This document shows positions 5,162 through 13,752 of a stretch of DNA of 41,056 bases, one piece after another (position 1 is the stretch's first letter; every line of letters begins with the position of its first letter). This stretch comes from Armatimonadota bacterium (GTDB taxonomy: Bacteria > Armatimonadota > Zipacnadia > UBA1398 > JAKPQA01): positions 1 to 41,056 of the forward strand of contig JAKPQA010000183.1 in NCBI GenBank assembly GCA_029547025.1, given 5' to 3'. The notes under the pieces were generated by a model that made no database searches, had not been told where the DNA came from, and was given only the letters and a program-made list of their open reading frames with translations. A program made the translations under genes and the position numbers.

Positions 5162-8014
5162 ATGTACCGCACCGATCTCGGGAACGTGCGGCCAGCCCTG
5201 GCGTGGGCGCTCGCCGTCTTGGCCGTGTCCGCAGCTACCTCGGCGCAGGAGGGCCGGCCGGACCGCCCAAACGCGCCCTCACCCTTCGTCACCGCAGCCG
5301 CCGTTCTTTCGGAGGCGCCCGCGCCGCGCCCCGGCGCCATTGTGGCCGACCCCCGAGCTGCCCGAGTCGAGGCATGGCTGGCGCAGGAGGACTACAGCGA
5401 ACTCGCGCAGGCACTCGTGGCCCTTGGTGTTGAGGTGGCGCTGTTCCAGCCGGGCGGCCAGGTGAAGGCGGCGGACGGGACCGTGGCGCTGTCCGGTTAC
5501 GCGCCGGACCGGGCCAGGGCGCTGGCCAAGTTCCTGGGCGAAGCCGAGCGCGCGGGGCTGCAGGTCATGCTCGGCCCCGTTGACGTCTCTCTCTCCGGCG
5601 CAACCGCACTGGCCAAAGCCCTGGCGTCGGCCGAGCGGGCGGTGCCAGCTCAGGGCAGCCTCGCGGGCCTGTGCCTTCGCCTACCCGCCCTCCCTGCTCC
5701 CCAGCCGGCCGCCACGCCGGAGGACTCGGACGCCGCCCTGGCCTCCTGGCAGACGCAAGTGCGCTCGCTGGTGGGGGAGGCCGCGCGGGCCTCTGGGCCG
5801 CTGGGCCGTCGGGTCTACGTGCTCAGCGACTCCCCCGAGCTGCTCGGTTTGGCGTTGCGCGATGCGCCCGAAGGCGTCTCTCCGATGTTCCACGCCGAGT
5901 TGGGGCGTGAGCCGACGCTGGGGTACGGCTATCGAGTGGCGGCGGTCTCGGGTAGCCTGGAGCCGCCGGGCGTATGGCTCGACAGTCCCACGGCCAGCGC
6001 GCACGCCATGGTCCGGGCCATGGCCCTGGCGTGCCTCCGTGGCGCTCGACTGCTGTGCCTGGGCGACGCGCGCTATCTGCTGGGCGAGGCGCTGGACGGT
6101 CGGTATGTGGCGGACATGGCGGCGTCGCTCAAGGAGTTTGCCTCACTGCCGGACCGCAAGGCCCGGACGGGCGTCGCTCTGGTCGTCGATGCCGAGGCCC
6201 AGGCCCGCGGTCTACTGGGTCCCGCTAGCGGACTCCCGTCGGAGACCCCGTCGAACCTGGCCGCGGCAATGGCTCTCAACTCATCCGGTTACCCGTGGTC
6301 GCTGGTGACCGATCCCACGGTGCTCGAAGCGCTGGACCCCGACGCGGTGGTCGTTCCTGCCGGCGCGGCGATGCCGGAGCAAGCCATCGCGGCTCTGGAA
6401 GCGTACACCCGCGGCGGGGGCCGGCTCGTATGCTTTGCCGAGTTCGGCGCGCGCCAGCTGTCGGGAGAGGATCGACTGAAGGCGGATCGACTGGGTGTCG
6501 ACCTGATGCTGCCCGCAGCCCGCGTCCGGCGTGTCCGGCACCCGCTGACCACCATCCGCATGGCAGCCGCCATCCCCGGGGCCCGTCACGCCAAGGGAGA
6601 CGAGATTCCGGTTCGCCCCGGTGAGGGCCAGAGTGTGTTCCTTCCCGAGGCCCACAGCGGATCGGAAACGCTGGCCGTGTACCCTGCTCTGGGCGCGCCA
6701 GCGGTTCTTGCGTGGGCGCTGGATGCCGGCCGGGTGGCGTGGGTCAACGGTTCTCCGGAGATGCTCGGGGGCAACCTGCTGGCCGACGTGTTGGCGCATC
6801 TGGGTGTCTCACCCGTGGTTCCCGACCGTGGCGGTGACCTGCGGGCGCCGACGAATCTCGACGGTATGCACGCCGAGCAGCGCGGCCGGGTGCTCGACTA
6901 CCGCACCGTGGCACTCAATCCGGAGTGGACCCCACTTCCCGCGGCCCCCGACGACGGCTCCATGTACGATATGTACCTGGCGGGGCCCAACCTAACCGCC
7001 GTGTCGCTCGGGTACCGTCATGAGAATCTCGCCGACGGATCGGTCATCGGCATCGGCATGTCGGACATCGGGCTGCACAGTTTCCGCACCGCCGTGGTTG
7101 CCGATGGCGGCCGGACGGTATGGACCGATGCGGTCGGCATCGTCGAGTGGCCGCCGGACAGCACGGTCGAGCACTTCGAACCCGCGACCGGGCAGTACGT
7201 CACCTGCATGTTCGCGCCGGGCAATCAGTGTGTTCGCGCCACCGAGCCCGGTCTCTATCGGCTGGCCGTCAAGCCACCCGGATGGTACCCGGCCGTCATC
7301 GACGACGGCGGGGCGGGCATTGCCCGTTGCGTTCAGGCGGCGGACGGCTCGTGCTCCCTGCGGGTCCGCGAACCCGGCGCGGTGGTGATCCGGCTGAGTC
7401 CGGACATTCTCGAAACCAAGAGCGTTGAGGTCCGGCGGACGGAAGACGTGTCGGGTGCCGGCCCCATGCCTGTTCCGGAGGGGCCGGCGTGGCATGTGGA
7501 CCACACCGGTGTGCTGCAGCTTGCCGCAACTCCGGGCGGGGAGTACACCCTCGTGTTCCCGGAGCGAGGCCCGGAGCCCCTCGAGTACGCCATCGAGATG
7601 GACCGTCTGTCGGGAGCGTCGGTGGGCACGGTCGACGGCACTCGGGCCGTATGGATGGAGCGGTACCAGGAGACCTCCTGTGAAGCGGTGATCACCCGCT
7701 GGGGTTCGCCCGGCCAGGGCGCCGATCTGATCCTCCATGCGGTCACTGGCGACCTCTACGGCGCCCAGGGTGCCGATCTCGTGAACCCGCCAGCGCGGCT
7801 GCGCGTGTTCGTGAACGGACAGGCCGTCAAGGAACTGGACTCGACGGCCCCCGCGTGCGTGCCGGACGGCGAGCCGTCGGAGTGGGGAGAGATCCGTGTG
7901 CCAATCCCGGCCCACTGCCTTCGACGGGGCACCAACACGGTGCGCCTAGTGAACCGGGGGCCGAACTGGTTCGCTTTTGACTCGTTGGTTGTCCGGATGC
8001 GTCCGGCACAATAG
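5162..8014 (+). CDS. Large secreted protein with GH42-like architecture
   Basis: This protein of 950 residues starts at ATG 5162, eight bases after GAAGGGGG. The frame is open further upstream but that part overlaps FUN14. Residues 1-28 are a signal peptide (hydrophobic LAWALAVLAVSAA, cleavage near TSA/QE). Residues about 60-330 have the alternating pattern of an alpha/beta barrel. Residues about 335-450 resemble the class I amidotransferase-like trimerisation domain of GH42 beta-galactosidases (DAVVVPAGAAMPEQ, RGGGRLVCFAE). The C-terminal half is beta-rich and ends in a jelly-roll-like module (about 840-950). I cannot point to a catalytic glutamate pair, so glycosidase activity is inference. 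It probably acts outside the cytoplasm with the DUF1080 protein that follows. Confidence 0.8.
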   Translation: MYRTDLGNVRPALAWALAVLAVSAATSAQEGRPDRPNAPSPFVTAAAVLSEAPAPRPGAIVADPRAARVEAWLAQEDYSELAQALVALGVEVALFQPGGQVKAADGTVALSGYAPDRARALAKFLGEAERAGLQVMLGPVDVSLSGATALAKALASAERAVPAQGSLAGLCLRLPALPAPQPAATPEDSDAALASWQTQVRSLVGEAARASGPLGRRVYVLSDSPELLGLALRDAPEGVSPMFHAELGREPTLGYGYRVAAVSGSLEPPGVWLDSPTASAHAMVRAMALACLRGARLLCLGDARYLLGEALDGRYVADMAASLKEFASLPDRKARTGVALVVDAEAQARGLLGPASGLPSETPSNLAAAMALNSSGYPWSLVTDPTVLEALDPDAVVVPAGAAMPEQAIAALEAYTRGGGRLVCFAEFGARQLSGEDRLKADRLGVDLMLPAARVRRVRHPLTTIRMAAAIPGARHAKGDEIPVRPGEGQSVFLPEAHSGSETLAVYPALGAPAVLAWALDAGRVAWVNGSPEMLGGNLLADVLAHLGVSPVVPDRGGDLRAPTNLDGMHAEQRGRVLDYRTVALNPEWTPLPAAPDDGSMYDMYLAGPNLTAVSLGYRHENLADGSVIGIGMSDIGLHSFRTAVVADGGRTVWTDAVGIVEWPPDSTVEHFEPATGQYVTCMFAPGNQCVRATEPGLYRLAVKPPGWYPAVIDDGGAGIARCVQAADGSCSLRVREPGAVVIRLSPDILETKSVEVRRTEDVSGAGPMPVPEGPAWHVDHTGVLQLAATPGGEYTLVFPERGPEPLEYAIEMDRLSGASVGTVDGTRAVWMERYQETSCEAVITRWGSPGQGADLILHAVTGDLYGAQGADLVNPPARLRVFVNGQAVKELDSTAPACVPDGEPSEWGEIRVPIPAHCLRRGTNTVRLVNRGPNWFAFDSLVVRMRPAQ

Positions 8015-8046
8015 CACGGTCTCAGTGGGTACTGGCCTACCCCCTT

Positions 8047-8090
8047 TCAGGGCTCCGAGTGCTGCCTCCAAGCGGCGCGCGGGGCCCTGA
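8047..8090 (+). terminator. Possible stem-loop after the 5162-8014 gene
   Basis: TCAGGGC (8047-8053) pairs with GCCCTGA (8084-8090) around a 30-nt GC-rich interior that can form its own small hairpin. It lies 32 bp after the TAG of the preceding gene. There is no T-run, so its terminator role is weakly supported. Confidence 0.25.
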
Positions 8091-8186
8091 GTGTTCGTAG
8101 GGGCGCGGCAGCCCGCCCGTGCAGGTGCCGGTCTGGCATCAGGCCGAACTGGTCTCGCCGCGCGGCATCGGGAAGGGCGGAGAGCC

Positions 8187-9359
8187 ATGTGGCGAGTCGC
8201 GACGGTGCTGGTTTGTCTTCTGGTCACCCACGCGGGAGCCGTCGACGATGGTTTCGTGCCGCTGGCGGGCGGCCCGGATCTGCGTCACTGGCAGACCATG
8301 GGTGCGGGCACGTGGGACTGGCAGGATGGGGCCATTCACTGCGATGGCCAAGGGAGCGGCTGGTTGCGGTCGGAGCGGGTCTATGAGGATTTCACCCTCC
8401 GGTTCGAGTACCGCATCGCGCCGGGCGGCAACAGCGGCGTGTGGCTCCGTGCCCCGGCCCAGGGACGGCAGTCGGCCGTCGGTCTGGAGTTTCAGATCAT
8501 GGGGGACGTCACGGCCACGCCCGACGTGGGCTCGACCGGTGCCCTCTACGACATGCTCGCGCCCCGGGTCAACGCCGCGCACCCGGCCATGGAGTGGAAC
8601 GAGGTCGAGATCTCGTGCATCGGCCCTCGGGTGCGCGCGGTGCTTAACGGGCAGGAGCTCTACGACGTCGATCTGCAGGATCCGCTTTTCAACGCCGCCG
8701 TGCCGATGGGGCGGCGGCCGTCCGAACGGCTCACCCGGGGCTTCCTGGGCCTCACGAACCACGGCAGCGAGGTGTGGTACCGGAACCTGCGAATCCGCGA
8801 GGAGCCCGAGGAGGGCTTCGAGCCTCTCTTCAATGGCGTCGGTCTGGAGGGCTGGCGCGCAGTCGGCGACGGCTGGAGTGCGGTCGGGGGACTGCTGACC
8901 GGCCGTGGGGGTGCCGACCAACGGCTCGTGCTCGGCCGTGAGGTTGAGAACTACGTTCTCCGGCTCGAGTACCGCTTGTCGCCCGGAGCGGCCGGTGCCG
9001 TGCGTCTCCGAGCGGCCGAGGACAGCACGCGCCACCGAATGGACGTCGTGCTCGCCGATGACGCCGGCCGCGAGCCAGGGTTGAGCACTTCCGGCGCCCT
9101 CCGGGGCCTCGGGGCGCCTCGGGTGAATGCGGCCTTCGTGGCCGGCGAGTGGAACGATCTCGAGATCGAGCACCGGGACGTGTGGCTGGCCGTCCGGCTC
9201 AACGGCGTGCCCGTTCTCGACGGCAGCATCTACTGGCTGTCAGGCTTCTACCGGCCGCCGATGCGGGGCACGGTCTCGCTGCTGGCATCGACGGGCACGG
9301 TGGAGTTCCGTCACATGCGGCTGAAGGCGCTCCCTCGCGAGACGCGGATGCCCGGGTGA
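8187..9359 (+). CDS. Secreted protein with two DUF1080 domains
   Basis: This is a 390-residue protein. Start ATG 8187 is preceded by GGAAGGGCGGAG. The open frame upstream (from 8091) lacks coding character. A short signal peptide (VATVLVCLLVTHAGA) is followed by two tandem DUF1080 units, about 21-215 and 217-385. The first carries the well-kept GGNSGVWLRAP, VGLEFQIMGD and VNAAHPAMEWNEVEI motifs. The second repeats the pattern in weaker form (GAAGAVRLRA, VNAAFVAGEWNDLEI). DUF1080 is a concanavalin-like sandwich now linked to 3-keto-disaccharide hydrolysis. The first copy looks competent, while the second may only bind. It probably follows the large secreted protein in one transcript. Confidence 0.9.
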   Translation: MWRVATVLVCLLVTHAGAVDDGFVPLAGGPDLRHWQTMGAGTWDWQDGAIHCDGQGSGWLRSERVYEDFTLRFEYRIAPGGNSGVWLRAPAQGRQSAVGLEFQIMGDVTATPDVGSTGALYDMLAPRVNAAHPAMEWNEVEISCIGPRVRAVLNGQELYDVDLQDPLFNAAVPMGRRPSERLTRGFLGLTNHGSEVWYRNLRIREEPEEGFEPLFNGVGLEGWRAVGDGWSAVGGLLTGRGGADQRLVLGREVENYVLRLEYRLSPGAAGAVRLRAAEDSTRHRMDVVLADDAGREPGLSTSGALRGLGAPRVNAAFVAGEWNDLEIEHRDVWLAVRLNGVPVLDGSIYWLSGFYRPPMRGTVSLLASTGTVEFRHMRLKALPRETRMPG

Positions 9360-9447
9360 GTGCGGCCCAGGCCAACCTGCGCGCGAGACGGGTCGTTGGA
9401 ACCACGGTACTGACACGCGCGCAGAATGACCTAGGAGGCCGTCGACC

Positions 9448-10146
9448 TTGAGCGAGAGACCGTCTATCGTCGCCATCGGTGCCCACGCCGCCGACATGGA
9501 GTTCTCGGCCGGGGCCCTGCTTGTCAAGCACGTGCGCGAGGGGTGGCAGGCGCACATCGTCCATCTCACGCTCGGCGAGAAGGGCAGCGCCACACTTTCG
9601 GCATCAGACTACGGCTCGCAGAAGCGGCGCGAGGCGGAGGCAGCCGCGCAGTGCCTGGGTTGCACCCCTCACTTCCTCCCCTACACCGACGGGGAGCTCA
9701 CGCCTTCGGGCGACGTGGTTCGCGAAGTGGCGGTCCTTTTGCGGAAGCTGAAGGCCAAGGTCGTGGTCGCCCACTGGCCGGGAAGCATTCATGGCGATCA
9801 CTCAGCCGCTCACGATGTGGTCCATAAGGCTATCTTCATGGCCGCCAACCGCCACTTCGACCTAGATGGCCTCCCCCCGGCGGGTGGCATCCGCCTCTAC
9901 TATGCCGACAACTGGGAGGATGCCGAGGGTTTCGAGCCCCTGGTCTACGTCGACATCAGTGAAGTGGTGGAGGACTGGGAAAAGGGTTTCAAGTGCTACG
10001 CCATTGGACGAGGAGAGGGAGGCTATCCTTACTGGGACTGGTACCAGGCCCGCACGCGGCTGCACGGCATCAAGATCGGCGTGTCCCACGCCCAGGCGGT
10101 ATCAGTGGACCGGTGGCGAATGATCCAGCGGCGGGACACGCTGTAG
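9448..10146 (+). CDS. PIG-L (LmbE/MshB-type) family deacetylase with altered active site
   Basis: This 232-residue protein has TTG start 9448 placed nine bases after AGGAGG. The PIG-L fold is clear: IVAIGAHAADMEF near the N-terminus and the HxDH-like HWPGSIHGDHSAAH near residues 110-125. The family removes N-acetyl groups from amino-sugar conjugates with a zinc ion held by His, Asp and His. Here the first motif is H13-A14-A15-D16. The zinc ligands H13 and D16 stay, but the Asp at position 15, the general base in MshB, is alanine. The gene is followed 21 bases later by a tandem-GNAT acetyltransferase, an order recalling MshB and MshD of mycothiol synthesis. Its activity and substrate are open. 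Confidence 0.85.
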   Translation: MSERPSIVAIGAHAADMEFSAGALLVKHVREGWQAHIVHLTLGEKGSATLSASDYGSQKRREAEAAAQCLGCTPHFLPYTDGELTPSGDVVREVAVLLRKLKAKVVVAHWPGSIHGDHSAAHDVVHKAIFMAANRHFDLDGLPPAGGIRLYYADNWEDAEGFEPLVYVDISEVVEDWEKGFKCYAIGRGEGGYPYWDWYQARTRLHGIKIGVSHAQAVSVDRWRMIQRRDTL

Positions 10147-10167
10147 AACGGGACGGGGGCCACCGCC

Positions 10168-11115
10168 ATGGCCGGATTCGAGGTCCGAGGGTACCGGTGC
10201 GAGGACGAAGAGGCCCTGCTGAGAGCGTGGGCCTCGGCGCTCCCTCTGGACGCCATCGACCATGTGACGTTCTGCCGCAAGGTGTTACTCGACCCCAACT
10301 TCGACCCCGAATGGCTGATCGTGGCTGAGGCCGATGGGCGTGTGGTGGGCTTCTCATTGTGTCTGGTACGGCGAGCGCCACTCGAGAAGGTGGGGCTCGA
10401 GCCCCATCGTGGCTGGATCACGGCCTTCGGGGTCGTCCCGGACTCCCGGGGCCAGGGCGTGGGCTCGGCGCTGCTCGAGCGGAGCGTCGAGCTCTTCGCC
10501 CGCGAGGGGAGAACCGAGGTCTCGATCGCGCCGTACACACCGAACTACTTCGTGCCGGGTGTCGACGAACAGGCCTATGCCGATGGGCTGAGGTTCCTCA
10601 CGGCTCGGGGTTTCGAGGTCGTTCAGCGCCCCTTGAGCATGGACGCGAACATCGTGAAGCTCGATGAGAGCCCCTACGCAGGGCGCGCCGCGCGGCTGGC
10701 CGAGCAGGGGATCGAGGTGCGGACGCTCCGCCCCCACGAGATCCCCCTCCTGCTCGGATTTCTGCGCGATCACATGCCCGGCGACTGGCTTCGGCACGGC
10801 CGGGCCCTTCTGGACGACGCATCGCGCGGCCTGGCGCGCTTCGAGCAGTTCACCATTGCCGTGCACGCCGGCGAGATCCTGGGCTACTGCCAGTGCGATG
10901 GCGACCACTTTGGCCCGTTCGGTGTTCGGGACGATGCCCAGGGCAAGGGCATTGGCACGGTGCTGCTCGCCCGGTGTCTGTCGGGGATGAGGCGTCGAGG
11001 CCACCACGCGGCCTGGGTGCTGTGGACCAGTGATGACACGGCCAGCAAGGTCTACTCACGCTTCGGGTTCGCGGAGACGCGCCGGTTCTCCGTGCTCAGA
11101 CGGCGGCTGGGCTAG
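10168..11115 (+). CDS. Tandem GNAT-domain acetyltransferase
   Basis: This 315-residue cytosolic protein has two GNAT folds. Domain 1 (about 1-160) has acetyl-CoA loop FGVVPDSRGQGVGSALL. Domain 2 (about 172-315) has FGVRDDAQGKGIGTVLL and the late motif ASKVYSRFGF. Both loops keep the R/Q-G-x-G-x-G/A signature. Double-GNAT proteins of this length include mycothiol synthase MshD, but the many other families with this layout prevent a firm name. The start is ATG 10168, 21 bases after the PIG-L stop. Deacetylase followed by acetyltransferase suggests successive steps on one amino-sugar conjugate. Confidence 0.88.
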   Translation: MAGFEVRGYRCEDEEALLRAWASALPLDAIDHVTFCRKVLLDPNFDPEWLIVAEADGRVVGFSLCLVRRAPLEKVGLEPHRGWITAFGVVPDSRGQGVGSALLERSVELFAREGRTEVSIAPYTPNYFVPGVDEQAYADGLRFLTARGFEVVQRPLSMDANIVKLDESPYAGRAARLAEQGIEVRTLRPHEIPLLLGFLRDHMPGDWLRHGRALLDDASRGLARFEQFTIAVHAGEILGYCQCDGDHFGPFGVRDDAQGKGIGTVLLARCLSGMRRRGHHAAWVLWTSDDTASKVYSRFGFAETRRFSVLRRRLG

Positions 11116-11135
11116 GGCGTTCCGGCAGGTGGGTC

Positions 11136-12497
11136 GTGCCCGTGGACACGCTTCGAGAGCCACGATCCATTGCCATCATCGGTGGCGGGCCCGCGGGTGC
11201 CCTGACGGCCCTTCATCTGCTGCGGCTCGCCCGCGAGAAGGGTCGATCCATCGATGTGACCGTGTTCGACCGCAAGGAGTTCGGCGTCACGGGGCCGCGC
11301 GGGTGCAACATGTGCGCGGGGGTCGTGTCGAACTCACTCATCGTGCGGCTGGAGCGTCTGGGAGTCTCCATCCCCTCGTCGGCGGTGCAGCGGGCGGTTG
11401 ATGGCTACTGCATTCACTCGGGCGGCCAGGTGGTTCGGCTCGAGAAGCCGGTGGGATCGCGCATCTACACCGCTTTTCGCAGCGGCGGGCCCATGGGCGA
11501 GGAGTTCGGAACCGCCCGGAGCTTCGATCACGCGCTGCTCGCCGCCGCGGTTCGAGGAGGCGCGCGCCATATCCGCCGCGTTGTGATCGGCATCGAGCGT
11601 CCGGCTGGCGCGCGCGACCCGGTGGTCATCACGGATGCCCGAGGCGGCCGCCACCTGGCTGACGCGGTGGTCGGCGCATTCGGTGTGAACAGCCGCACGG
11701 TCCTGACCTTCCGTGCGCTCGGGTTCGGGTACTCGCCTCCGCGAACCGCCATGGCGGCCCAGTGCGAGATCCCACTGCCATCGGCCGAGATCGATCGGCG
11801 GTTCGGCAGCGACATCCACGTGCTGGCCGTCGGCATGGAAGGCGTCATCGTGGCCGTGATGGTACCCAAAGAGCGCCACGTGACCGTGTCGCTGATCGGT
11901 CCCTGGGTGGGGCAAGCTCACCTGGAGCGATTCATGCGACAGCCCGAGGTGGGCCGTCTTTTGCCCGAAGGCTTTCACATGCCCGAGCGGTACTGCCACT
12001 GTCATCCGCTGTTGCCCATCACGGGGGCCCGGAATGTGGTCGCGGACCGAATCGTGGTGGTCGGCGACGCCCACATCTCGCGCTACCTCAAGAACGGCCT
12101 GGACTCGGCCTTCACGACCGCCGAGCTTGCCGCGCACGCCATTATCGAAGGCGGGGTCGACAGAACGAGCCTGGTCGAGTGGTACGTGAAGCCCTGCCGG
12201 CGCGCCTTCGTGTGGGACAATCGCTCCGGTCGCATTCTGTTTTCTGCCTATCAAGCTCTGGGCCGGCACCCCAGCCTGACCCGGAGGATCTGTGCGGCGG
12301 CCCAAGACGAGTCAGACTCGGCGGCGCCGCTGCGGTCCATTGCCTGGGGGTTGCTCACCGGCGATGAGCCATACGCGGCTCTGCTGCGCCAAGCACTGAG
12401 CCCGCGCCTTCACTGGCACTGGGCCATCGGCGCGACTCGGGGACTGCGGACCCGCGACACTGGCGCTGCCGACCGCCCCAAGGAGGGACCGTCGTGA
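11136..12497 (+). CDS. Geranylgeranyl-reductase-like FAD oxidoreductase 1
   Basis: This 453-residue flavoprotein has an N-terminal dinucleotide fold IAIIGGGPAGALTAL, a cysteine motif GCNMCAGVVS near residue 55, and a second FAD contact IVVVGDAHISRYLKNGLDSAF near 310. These place it in the geranylgeranyl reductase / FAD-dependent oxidoreductase family; the substrate is unknown. The C-terminal about 100 residues are not conserved features I recognise. The start is GTG 11136. GTG 11142 is nine bases after AGGTGG and may be used. The stop overlaps the next gene by four bases (GTGA), so the two are translationally coupled paralogues. Confidence 0.85.
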   Translation: MPVDTLREPRSIAIIGGGPAGALTALHLLRLAREKGRSIDVTVFDRKEFGVTGPRGCNMCAGVVSNSLIVRLERLGVSIPSSAVQRAVDGYCIHSGGQVVRLEKPVGSRIYTAFRSGGPMGEEFGTARSFDHALLAAAVRGGARHIRRVVIGIERPAGARDPVVITDARGGRHLADAVVGAFGVNSRTVLTFRALGFGYSPPRTAMAAQCEIPLPSAEIDRRFGSDIHVLAVGMEGVIVAVMVPKERHVTVSLIGPWVGQAHLERFMRQPEVGRLLPEGFHMPERYCHCHPLLPITGARNVVADRIVVVGDAHISRYLKNGLDSAFTTAELAAHAIIEGGVDRTSLVEWYVKPCRRAFVWDNRSGRILFSAYQALGRHPSLTRRICAAAQDESDSAAPLRSIAWGLLTGDEPYAALLRQALSPRLHWHWAIGATRGLRTRDTGAADRPKEGPS

Positions 12498-13735
12498 GGA
12501 TGTCGAGGGTTCTCATCGTGGGCGGCGGGCCGTCCGGCTGTGCCTGTGCGCTGGCTCTCCGGTGCGGCGCCCAGGCCCGGGGCGAGTCGGTGGAGGTCAT
12601 CCTGCTTGAGCCCAAACGCTTCGGCCGCCACTTCAACCAGTGCGCCGGGGTCGTGATGCCCTCGCAGATCGACGAGGTGCTGGGGGAGTGGGGGACCTCA
12701 CTGCCCCGGCGTCTGATCCAGCGCGAGGTCGGCGGCTATGTGCTCCACGCCGAGCAGGACCGAATCGAGCTACCCCCACGGCCGGGTGATCCCGCGTCGA
12801 GCGCCACGCGGCGCGTGCGGCTGGACCAGCATCTGCTCAACGAGGCCCATCGGGCCGGCACCCTCATCGTCCCAGACCGGGCGAGCGACATCGAGATCGG
12901 CGACGACGGAGTCGTGGTGTACACCGATGGCGACACCTACCACGCCGACGCCGTCATCGGCGCCTTCGGCCTCGACCCCGGGACGGCGGGCGTGTTCGCC
13001 CGGTGCACCCGCTATCGACCGCCCCCGGCCCTGAGCACGCTGGTCACCAAGGTGCATCCCCATGGACTGGAGCCGGTGCCAGGCCTCCTCGGCGACCAGA
13101 TCCATGCGTTCCTGCCCCGCCTGCCTGGTGTCGAGTTCGGTGCGCTCATACCCAAGGGGAACCACGTGTCGATCATCGTGGCCGGCCGCCGTGTCACCGA
13201 GGCGGACATGCGAGCGTTCATCGCAAGCCCGCGGGTTCGGGAGCTGCTGCCCTCGGCTGCCTCGCACGGCGACTGCTTCCGCGGGGCGTTCCCCGCCGGC
13301 CGGGCGCGTGGGATCTTCAGCGAGCGCTGCATCATCGTCGGCGATGCCGCCGGCATGGTGCGTCCCTTCAAAGGCGGGGGCATCCGCGCGGCGTTGCTCA
13401 CCGGCCGGGCCGCCGGACGCGCCCTGCTCGAGTTCGGGCCGTGCAGCCAGGCCGGGGCCTCGTACGTGGCGGCATGCGGCGATCTCGCCAGCGACGTCGC
13501 CTACGGCCGCCTGCTGCGGGCGCTCGTAGCCCTGCTCTCGGGGCCCTTCCGGCTCGAGGCCGTGATTGCCCTGGCGCGGCACTCACCCGAGCTCCAGAGA
13601 GCGCTCTATGACTGCGTTTCCGGTCGCACCTCGTACCGCCAGGTGTTCCGAGAACAGCTCACGCCCCGGCTGCTCAGCCGGATCGCCTGGGATTGCCTCA
13701 CCTGGCCCCTGCGATCACGGGGCCCGGGGCGGTGA
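12494..13735 (+). CDS. Geranylgeranyl-reductase-like FAD oxidoreductase 2
   Basis: This 413-residue paralogue of the preceding gene has VLIVGGGPSGCACAL (FAD-binding), HFNQCAGVVMP near residue 53 (only one of the two Cys of the partner's motif), and IIVGDAAGMVRPFKGGGIRAAL near 285. The last is closer than its partner to the classical GDAAG...GGGI signature. It starts with GTG 12494 seven bases after GGAGG, with an ATG at 12500 as alternative. The tight coupling and different cysteine content suggest two non-redundant enzymes or a heterodimer acting on related substrates. It ends seven bases before the convergent esterase stop. Confidence 0.85.
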   Translation: MRMSRVLIVGGGPSGCACALALRCGAQARGESVEVILLEPKRFGRHFNQCAGVVMPSQIDEVLGEWGTSLPRRLIQREVGGYVLHAEQDRIELPPRPGDPASSATRRVRLDQHLLNEAHRAGTLIVPDRASDIEIGDDGVVVYTDGDTYHADAVIGAFGLDPGTAGVFARCTRYRPPPALSTLVTKVHPHGLEPVPGLLGDQIHAFLPRLPGVEFGALIPKGNHVSIIVAGRRVTEADMRAFIASPRVRELLPSAASHGDCFRGAFPAGRARGIFSERCIIVGDAAGMVRPFKGGGIRAALLTGRAAGRALLEFGPCSQAGASYVAACGDLASDVAYGRLLRALVALLSGPFRLEAVIALARHSPELQRALYDCVSGRTSYRQVFREQLTPRLLSRIAWDCLTWPLRSRGPGR

Positions 13736-13752
13736 ACCGGCCTAGCGGTTCA
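13733..13752. terminator. Hairpin shared by convergent stops
   Basis: TGAACCG (13733-13739) pairs with CGGTTCA (13746-13752) around a 6-nt loop. It contains both the TGA of the plus-strand flavoprotein and the CTA (TAG) of the minus-strand esterase. A symmetrical hairpin between convergent genes is a plausible bidirectional terminator, although there is no T-run. Confidence 0.45.
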
